Shown here piece after piece: positions 1 through 4,383 of a stretch of 5,780 bases of DNA. The notes beneath the pieces were generated by a model that worked only from the letters and a program-made list of their open reading frames with translations, was not told the origin of the DNA and ran no database searches. The stretch covers positions 1 to 5,780 of the forward strand of contig JAJFIG010000059.1 of NCBI GenBank assembly GCA_021775195.1. The letters are read 5' to 3'. Each line of letters starts with the position of its first letter. The first letter of the stretch is position 1. The stretch comes from Rhodospirillales bacterium (lineage in GTDB: Bacteria > Pseudomonadota > Alphaproteobacteria > Rhodospirillales > 2-02-FULL-58-16). Made by a program: the position numbers and the translations under genes.

Positions 1-1203
1 CCACGGGTACATCGCGCCCTGGTAGCCGGCCTCTCGGGCCAGTGCGCGGGCCTCGTCGAGACGTCTGTGGCGATAGCGCAGTAGGGCCTGAGTGATCTCC
101 GGTACACGGAAGTTGAGGAAGGGGAAAATGAACAGCTCGTCCCAGAAGATATGTCCCCGATAGGCCTCGCCGTGAAGGCCCCTGGCGGGAACCCCGGCGT
201 CGAGTTCGATGGTGTTGCGCGACACCGTCTGGAGAAGATGGAAGATGTGCACGCGAAGGGCAATCTGGGTGCGCGACTGGCGCTCGAGTTCGATATCGCA
301 GCGGCGCCAGAGCTGATCCCACTCAAGGACGTGAGCGCGCATCAGCTCGGTGAAGGTCCCGGCTCGGGTGATGGCCGTCTGGGCATCAACGGCGGGCTCG
401 AAAATACCGCGGTCCCGCGAGGTATAAAAAGCGACGACCTTTTCGATGCGCAGCTGCGCACCCTTGCCGATCTCGAAGCTCAGGTCTTGCTGGGCATATC
501 CGTCCCGGCAGCGCCGTCGCCGCTTGACGGCGACCTCTTTGTCGCCGTCGTAAACCCGGGTGCGGGCGGCCTGGGCCACCTGGATGTGCGAGGTGCTGGT
601 CTGCATCAGGATCCAGACGGTGTCGGCCTCGGCCAGTCCTTGGTCCAGGGGGTCAAGATGCCGGCCTTCAAGCTGGCGGTAGCGCTTGACACCCCAATTG
701 ATGACTTGGCCGTCGAGGGCCGAACGCACCTGGACGGTGCCGGACCAGTTGTGGGCGGTCAGCGACCACTCGATGGCGCCGATGTGGGGCTTGGCCATGT
801 TGACAAAACGGCGGCTGACGAGCGAAGTCTCGCGCTTCTTTGGGTCGCGGAAGCGGATCGTGCGGACGAGGATGCCCTGCTTGATGTCCAGTTCCTGGGT
901 ATAGTCGAGGACCTTGACATTGGCGAGGTCGAACCACGGTCCGCCTTCGATGCGCAAGGTGAGAAACAGCCAGTTCGGCATGTTGACCAGGTCTTCGTTC
1001 ACAACCGGCCGCCCGGCGACCATGGTGGTCAGCCGGTTATAGCCGCCGGCGAGATAGGTGCCGGGGTAGTGAACGTCGCCGGCCTTGGCCCATTCGACCG
1101 TTCCGCGGGTACAGAAGTAACCGTTGCCCAGGCTGCATAGAGCTTCACGCAGACTTTCGTTGCCGGGATCGAATCCGTCGTATTTCAGGGTCCAGGTTGC
1201 CAT
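1..1203 (-). CDS. Glycoside hydrolase family 65 protein (trehalose/kojibiose/maltose phosphorylase-like), N-terminal half, cut by window edge
   Basis: Reading the minus strand from ATG 1203 gives 401 codons with no stop, so the gene runs off the left edge; family members are roughly 750-800 residues. Residues 18-34 carry the family N-terminal signature (LREALCSLGNGYFCTRG) of the beta-sandwich domain. Residues 342-358 read GLHGEAYRGHIFWDELF, the start of the (alpha/alpha)6 barrel, where the Trp-Asp pair (W354, D355) lines the sugar subsite in GH65 enzymes. The catalytic glutamate lies further on and is not visible. GH65 enzymes are mostly cytoplasmic inverting phosphorylases of alpha-glucosides (trehalose, maltose, kojibiose, nigerose), releasing beta-glucose-1-phosphate; some are hydrolases or act on trehalose-6-phosphate. 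No signal peptide is seen. The start is supported by a Shine-Dalgarno sequence 10 nt upstream. It is third in an operon after a beta-phosphoglucomutase-like gene and otsB, which favours trehalose or a related disaccharide, but the substrate is inference. Confidence 0.92.
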   Translation of the reverse strand, partial: MATWTLKYDGFDPGNESLREALCSLGNGYFCTRGTVEWAKAGDVHYPGTYLAGGYNRLTTMVAGRPVVNEDLVNMPNWLFLTLRIEGGPWFDLANVKVLDYTQELDIKQGILVRTIRFRDPKKRETSLVSRRFVNMAKPHIGAIEWSLTAHNWSGTVQVRSALDGQVINWGVKRYRQLEGRHLDPLDQGLAEADTVWILMQTSTSHIQVAQAARTRVYDGDKEVAVKRRRRCRDGYAQQDLSFEIGKGAQLRIEKVVAFYTSRDRGIFEPAVDAQTAITRAGTFTELMRAHVLEWDQLWRRCDIELERQSRTQIALRVHIFHLLQTVSRNTIELDAGVPARGLHGEAYRGHIFWDELFIFPFLNFRVPEITQALLRYRHRRLDEARALAREAGYQGAMYPW

Positions 1204-1213
1204 GGTGGTCGCG

Positions 1214-1222
1214 CCTCTCTCC
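1214..1222 (-). promoter_or_regulatory. Shine-Dalgarno of the GH65 gene
   Basis: The minus strand reads GGAGAGAGG, 10 nt before ATG 1203. It lies inside the 30-nt gap after the otsB stop and fixes the GH65 start. Confidence 0.7.
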
Positions 1223-1233
1223 GTGGCGGCTTT

Positions 1234-2040
1234 TCAATTGCCCAGGGTGTCCAGAAGACGTCCGGCGTCGTCGGGAGTCCCGACGATGTAGTCGGCCATG
1301 GTCGGATGGTCGGTCTCAGGGTTGGTCTTGTCGCCGACGAAGACGCCAATGCCGCGGCCGCGGAGGGCGCGGAAGGCGTCCTCGTCGGTGACGTCGTCGC
1401 CCATGTAGATGGGAATCACGTCGTCACCATCCAGGTGCAGGGCCTCGAGCAGCCACAGAACGGCCTTGCCCTTGTCCCAATCAAGGCGTGGCTGGATCTC
1501 ATAGACCATCTTGCCCGGCATGACCCGCAATTCCGGATGCTCGGCAAGCACGGCCTTGACGGTGGCATCGACCGCGGAAAGGCCGTCATCGGCGACTAAG
1601 CGATAGTGGACGGCGACAGATGATTTTTTGGGCTCGATCAGGGTGCCCTCGACTGGGTCCAGATCGCGGTGCAGGTGGTCGATCACCTCGTCCAGGAGGA
1701 CGTGGTAGTCTTCTCCTTCCATGCGCTGGATGGAGCAACCGTTGGGACCGGCGATGTCGAAGCCGTGGCTACCGGCGTAAATGAGATTGTCGAGGCCAAC
1801 CAATTTCTCCACGTCGCCGCGATCGCGGCCGCTGACCACCGCCACGGGGCAGCGTTCGGCCAGTGCATGGACCACGGTGCGCATGGCTTCCGACAGAACA
1901 GCCAGGTCCGGCCGGTCGACGATGGGTGTCAGGGTGCCGTCGTAATCGAGGAAAACCGCGATCCGCTTGTCTCTGACCCGTCCGGCAATTTCAGCTGCGC
2001 ATTCAAGGGCGCATGGCAGGTCGGCAATGTTCCTAGGCAC
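1234..2040 (-). CDS. otsB: Trehalose-6-phosphate phosphatase OtsB
   Basis: A 268-residue HAD-superfamily phosphatase that hydrolyses trehalose-6-phosphate to trehalose and phosphate in the cytoplasm, the last step of the OtsA-OtsB route. All HAD motifs are present: motif I LDYDGT with nucleophile D32 and acid/base D34, motif II at S70-G71-R72, the family GSHG element at 90-93, the motif III lysine in the DKGKAV stretch (170-174), and motif IV GDDVTDEDAF (194-203) with Mg-binding aspartates. Length matches the bacterial OtsB family. The start codon is GTG (bases 2040-2038), preceded by AAGGAG at 7 nt; the next in-frame Met is residue 53, inside the core, so GTG is needed. It sits 12 nt after the beta-phosphoglucomutase-like gene and 30 nt before the GH65 gene. 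No otsA is in the window, so the source of trehalose-6-phosphate is off-window or elsewhere. Confidence 0.95.
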   Translation of the reverse strand: MPRNIADLPCALECAAEIAGRVRDKRIAVFLDYDGTLTPIVDRPDLAVLSEAMRTVVHALAERCPVAVVSGRDRGDVEKLVGLDNLIYAGSHGFDIAGPNGCSIQRMEGEDYHVLLDEVIDHLHRDLDPVEGTLIEPKKSSVAVHYRLVADDGLSAVDATVKAVLAEHPELRVMPGKMVYEIQPRLDWDKGKAVLWLLEALHLDGDDVIPIYMGDDVTDEDAFRALRGRGIGVFVGDKTNPETDHPTMADYIVGTPDDAGRLLDTLGN

Positions 2041-2047
2041 GTTCGCT

Positions 2048-2053
2048 CTCCTT
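2048..2053 (-). promoter_or_regulatory. Shine-Dalgarno of otsB, touching the upstream stop codon
   Basis: The minus strand reads AAGGAG with 7 nt to the GTG start at 2040. The first base of this site is the last base of the TGA stop of the preceding gene (2055-2053). A ribosome terminating there would cover the otsB initiation site, so translational coupling is likely. It also decides for the GTG start. Confidence 0.7.
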
Positions 2054-2904
2054 CAGCCTTGGTCATTGTTTCTGTTGTCGAGTTCGCTCAGGTCGCTGAC
2101 GACAATATGGGCACCGTTGTCGCGCAGGACCTTGGGGTCGTCGATCCTATCGATGCCGATGACCAGACCGAATCCGCCGGCGCGACCGGCCTGGACGCCG
2201 ACGATGGCATCTTCGACGATGGCCGTGCGGCCCGGCTTGGTACCGAGCATCAAGGCCGCCTTGAGATATGTGTCGGGCGCGGGCTTGCCCTTGACCCCGA
2301 GACGGGCGGCCTCGACGCCGTCGAAGCGCAGGTCGAACAGATCGCCGATGCCGGCCCGTTCCAGGATGGCAGCGCAATTCTTGCTCGAAGAGACGACGGC
2401 GACCCGCATTCCAGTGGCGCGCAGGCGCCGGATCAAACGCACGGTCGAGGGGTAAACGTCGACGCCCTTGTCGTGGAGATGTTCGTTGAAGAATACGTTC
2501 TTGCGGTTGCCTAGTCCGCAAACGGTTTCCGTTTCGGGGGTGTCGTCGGGGGTGCCATGGGGCAAGACGACGCCACGAGATTCAAGGAAGCTCTCCACCC
2601 CTTCGTATCGGGGCTTTCCGTCTACGTAACGCCGGTAGTCTTCGTCGCTGAACGGTCGGAAGGGAAGGTTGTTGCTATCGGCGATCGATTGCAGATAACC
2701 GTCGAACAGGCGCTTCCAGGCGGCGGCGTGGACACGGGCGGTTGCGGTGACGACGCCATCAAGATCGAAGAGGACTGTATCAAAGTCTTCCCGTGACAGA
2801 GTGTCGCGGCGGGCGCTTTCGGTCATTGCGGTTTGCCGGGTCATGGGTATACGGGACAATCGTCCACGGTCTCGATCGTGGTCGTCCCCATAGGAGTCAT
2901 CCAT
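2053..2904 (-). CDS. Beta-phosphoglucomutase-family HAD hydrolase
   Basis: A 283-residue HAD subfamily IA protein of the beta-phosphoglucomutase group, which interconverts beta-glucose-1-phosphate and glucose-6-phosphate in the cytoplasm. Motif I is FDLDGV (46-51; nucleophile D47, acid/base D49). The helical cap carries H59 and YVDGKPRYEGVESFLESRG (93-111), the substrate-facing segment in this group. Motif II is VSSS (171-174), motif III is the lysine of KGKPAPDTY (205-213), and motif IV is VEDAIVGVQAG (230-240) with E231 and D232. These fit a mutase/phosphatase paired with GH65; it is first of three co-directional genes. The start is uncertain. Residues 1-30 are charged and not family-like; the first ATG has a nearby GGGGGA, while Met21 (2844) and Met27 (2826) would remove the odd tail but have no visible Shine-Dalgarno sequence. 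It could act on a related sugar phosphate; the family call is firm, the exact substrate is not. Confidence 0.9.
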   Translation of the reverse strand: MDDSYGDDHDRDRGRLSRIPMTRQTAMTESARRDTLSREDFDTVLFDLDGVVTATARVHAAAWKRLFDGYLQSIADSNNLPFRPFSDEDYRRYVDGKPRYEGVESFLESRGVVLPHGTPDDTPETETVCGLGNRKNVFFNEHLHDKGVDVYPSTVRLIRRLRATGMRVAVVSSSKNCAAILERAGIGDLFDLRFDGVEAARLGVKGKPAPDTYLKAALMLGTKPGRTAIVEDAIVGVQAGRAGGFGLVIGIDRIDDPKVLRDNGAHIVVSDLSELDNRNNDQG

Positions 2905-3074
2905 TCATCCCCCGATGTAGTCATTCGCGGCGCAGGGAAAAGAGTCCGGCGGAATTCGGCATTATTTTTTTCCGTTTACCGCCCGTCCGTAACCTGTGCC
3001 GCCAGTTCAATGTGAATTTCCCCCCTTTCTCCCGGACGTTGGTTAAACTGCCCTATGGCTGCCGATTCTTTAGG

Positions 3075-3102
3075 TTGGAAGTAAATATTTGCTGAATATT
3101 TT
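3075..3102 (+). promoter_or_regulatory. Candidate sigma-70-type promoter for the radical SAM gene
   Basis: TTGGAA at 3075-3080 resembles a -35 box, and TATTTT at 3097-3102 lies 16 nt downstream as a -10 box. Transcription would begin near 3110, leaving an 85-90 nt leader before ATG 3196. Matches to consensus are partial (4 of 6 bases each), so this is tentative. Confidence 0.3.
3083..3101. repeat. Perfect 7-bp inverted repeat, operator-like
   Basis: AAATATT (3083-3089) and AATATTT (3095-3101) are perfect inverted arms around a 5-nt TGCTG spacer. The same bases also form a direct repeat of AATATTT with an 11-bp period (3084 and 3095), about one helical turn. They occupy the spacer of the candidate promoter and run into its -10 box, where a dimeric repressor could act. 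AT-rich sequence produces such repeats by chance fairly easily. Confidence 0.4.
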
Positions 3103-3195
3103 CCACCCGAAGACACAAAGAATGGGGAGCCACAGGAATTCGGAGTTGGCGACGCCTTGGTTGTTGAGTTCCCCCGCCACCACTACATTGGGGTC

Positions 3196-4074
3196 ATGCT
3201 GAACTATGACATGCCGCTGTACCGGCCGCCGTCGGAAGGCCCGAACCTGATCATCCAGGCGACGCTGGGCTGCAGCTTCAACGAATGTTCGTTCTGTTCC
3301 ATGTACAAGACCAAGGCCTTCACGGCCCGTCCCCTGGCCGACGTCTTCGCCGATGTCGAAGCCTCGGCGCGGATGTGGCCAGATGCCCACCGGGTGTTCG
3401 TCGCCGACGGCGATGCACTGGTCCTGCCCATGGAGAGCTGGCGCCGGCTTCTTGACAAGTTACATGGGTGTTTGCCGGAACTGGCACGTGTGACGTGCTA
3501 CGCGACGCCGGCCAGCCTGTTGAAAAAGACACCTGCCGAACTGGAAGAACTCAAGGCCCGGGGAATGACCCTGGTCTACCTGGGTATCGAGTCTGGTTCC
3601 ACCGGCATCCTCAAGCGGGTCACCAAGGGAGCAACACAAGCCTCGATCATCCGGGCCCTCGAGCGGGCCAGCGAGGCCGGACTCAAGGTCTCGGCGACGG
3701 TCATCCTGGGCCTCGGCGGACGGACCCATTGGCGCGACCATGTGGACGGGACCGCGGATCTGGTCAATCGGGCGCCGCCCACCTATTTGTCGACCCTGCA
3801 ACTCCACCTGGACGATGCCGTGACCGGTGAATTCATGCAACGGTTCGGCGAACCATTTCAGTGGCAGGACGACGCCGGGATCCTGGAGGAGCAGGCGCGA
3901 CTACTCGAACGCCTGAACCCCGCTAGCCCAGTCATATTCCGCTCCAACCATGCCTCCAACTGCTTAGCTCTGGCGGGTACCCTGCCCCGGGACCGGGATC
4001 GCCTCCTTGCCGCGGTCAACGCCGCCCGGTCGGGGACGGCGCCATTGCGGCCGCAATACCTGCGTGGGCTATAG
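3196..4074 (+). CDS. Radical SAM protein of unknown function
   Basis: A 292-residue single-domain radical SAM enzyme, probably cytoplasmic. Residues 26-34 read CSFNECSFC, giving a CX4CX2C arrangement for the [4Fe-4S] cluster; family members I recall also have this wider spacing before the phrase CSMYK. Further landmarks are FVADGDALVLP (68-78), YLGIESG (128-134, SAM-binding region), VILGLGGR (169-176) and a C-terminal FRSNHASN followed by GTLPRDRDRL (248-270), typical of a widespread uncharacterised subfamily related to COG1032. There is no B12-binding, SPASM or TRAM domain, and the length suits the stand-alone type. ATG 3196 is chosen because family proteins begin with a sequence like MLNYDMPLYRPPSEG. 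An in-frame TTG at 3157, with GGAG about 11 nt upstream, would add 13 residues that do not look family-like. No Shine-Dalgarno sequence at good spacing precedes ATG 3196. It stands alone, divergent from the sugar operon. The reaction cannot be deduced. Confidence 0.88.
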   Translation: MLNYDMPLYRPPSEGPNLIIQATLGCSFNECSFCSMYKTKAFTARPLADVFADVEASARMWPDAHRVFVADGDALVLPMESWRRLLDKLHGCLPELARVTCYATPASLLKKTPAELEELKARGMTLVYLGIESGSTGILKRVTKGATQASIIRALERASEAGLKVSATVILGLGGRTHWRDHVDGTADLVNRAPPTYLSTLQLHLDDAVTGEFMQRFGEPFQWQDDAGILEEQARLLERLNPASPVIFRSNHASNCLALAGTLPRDRDRLLAAVNAARSGTAPLRPQYLRGL

Positions 4075-4182
4075 GCAGAGGTTCTTCTTTAGCGGGGTCA
4101 GGCATCGAACCGCAGCATCCTTAGGAGAATATTTTGGCTAGATTGTAGGCCTTCTACGCTGGAGGAAATTATTATTACACTA

Positions 4183-4192
4183 ATTCGCGAAT
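4183..4192. repeat. 10-bp perfect palindrome
   Basis: ATTCGCGAAT at 4183-4192 is self-complementary. It lies about 190 nt before the receptor start and could be half or all of a regulator site. It is short enough to be coincidental. Confidence 0.25.
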
Positions 4193-4248
4193 GCTTGAAC
4201 CACCAGCATACAATATAAAATTGTCATTAGGCTCGATCGATTCTACTA

Positions 4249-4261
4249 AAGATAGTATCTT
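4249..4261. repeat. Odd palindrome AAGATA-G-TATCTT
   Basis: Six-base arms AAGATA (4249-4254) and TATCTT (4256-4261) are perfectly complementary about one central G. The arms are too close to fold as an RNA hairpin, so if functional this is more likely a DNA-binding site. It lies 23 nt upstream of the CtrA-like box. Confidence 0.3.
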
Positions 4262-4279
4262 GTTATTATTACGAAATGC

Positions 4280-4303
4280 CTGGGTTAAAAGTAATTTAAC
4301 CAG
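4280..4303 (+). promoter_or_regulatory. CtrA-type binding box (TTAA-N7-TTAA) in an inverted repeat
   Basis: TTAA at 4285-4288 and TTAA at 4296-4299 are separated by exactly 7 nt, and the second is followed by CC. This fits the full CtrA consensus TTAA-N7-TTAAC known from Caulobacter and conserved in other alphaproteobacteria. The element is symmetric: CTGG-G-TTAAA (4280-4289) pairs with TTTAACCAG (4295-4303) with one extra G. It lies 84 nt upstream of the receptor start, a plausible promoter position. In Rhodospirillales-type bacteria CtrA often controls motility and chemotaxis genes, matching the downstream gene. No strong -10 box was found after it. Confidence 0.5.
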
Positions 4304-4372
4304 TAGGCGACAGAATTATTCCCAAATTTGTGCCTTCGGTGCTGCCTGATCATGGTGGCAACATATTACGTT

Positions 4373-4377
4373 GGGGA
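4373..4377 (+). promoter_or_regulatory. Shine-Dalgarno of the chemoreceptor gene
   Basis: GGGGA lies 6 nt before ATG 4384 but directly abuts the in-frame ATG at 4378. The spacing therefore favours the second ATG as the start. Confidence 0.5.
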
Positions 4378-4383
4378 ATGGAT

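Larger units (their letters stand above)
2905..3195. other. Divergent intergenic region between the sugar operon and the radical SAM gene
   Basis: These 291 nt separate the minus-strand operon from the plus-strand radical SAM gene and should hold both promoters. The part near 3070-3105 is AT-rich and holds a candidate plus-strand promoter with an inverted repeat. A run of seven T at 2964-2970 follows the short sequence GGAATTCGGC but forms no strong hairpin, so I do not call a terminator. A single TTAACC half-site is present on the minus strand at 3041-3046. I found no convincing -35/-10 pair for the minus-strand operon, and no EcfG-type general-stress promoter (GGAAC followed by CGTT) at suitable spacing. 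No protein-like open frame is seen. Confidence 0.6.
4075..4383. other. AT-rich intergenic region upstream of the chemoreceptor gene
   Basis: These 309 nt contain no convincing gene. Bases 4141-4320 hold only 63 G/C of 180 (35%), against 45 of 60 in a sample of the neighbouring coding DNA (3661-3720). The region contains a 10-bp palindrome at 4183-4192, a 13-nt odd palindrome at 4249-4261, a TTAA-N7-TTAA element at 4285-4299, and a 10-bp direct repeat TTATTATTAC at 4169-4178 and 4263-4272. No clear terminator follows the radical SAM stop; GCGG...CCGC at 4092-4113 pairs over only four bases. The layout suits a complex promoter region for the receptor gene. Confidence 0.6.

Noticed and set aside
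151..1140. Plus-strand open frame of 329 codons opposite the GH65 gene
   Set aside because: It is antisense to a clear GH65 coding frame and has no recognisable domain. Long antisense frames are expected from GC-rich codon bias.
1669..2514. Plus-strand open frame of 281 codons across otsB and the HAD gene
   Set aside because: It spans the junction of two well-supported minus-strand genes, and its translation resembles no protein family.
2944..2971. Possible intrinsic terminator before the T-run at 2964-2970
   Set aside because: CCG...CGG gives only a three-base stem with mismatches, and no plus-strand gene ends there.
3041..3048. GGTTAAAC as a CtrA site
   Set aside because: Only one TTAA half is present. 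No second TTAA occurs at 7-nt spacing on either side.
2793..3095. Plus-strand open frame of 100 codons running from the HAD gene into the intergenic region
   Set aside because: Its product is Arg/Pro/Ser-rich with no domain, it overlaps the HAD coding start, and it has no ribosome site.
2951..3143. GGAATTCGG present twice (2951-2959 and 3135-3143) in the divergent intergenic region
   Set aside because: The match is nine bases around a palindromic GAATTC, with no conserved spacing to any promoter; chance is adequate.
4195..4219. TTGAAC and TATAAA as a promoter pair for the receptor
   Set aside because: The spacer is only 13 nt, too short for a sigma-70 promoter.
4191..4349. 52-codon plus-strand open frame in the AT-rich region upstream of the receptor
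   Set aside because: ATG 4191 has no Shine-Dalgarno sequence, the product has no recognisable feature, and the frame covers the palindromes and CtrA-like box. GGAGGA at 4161-4166 is too far away and serves no in-frame ATG.
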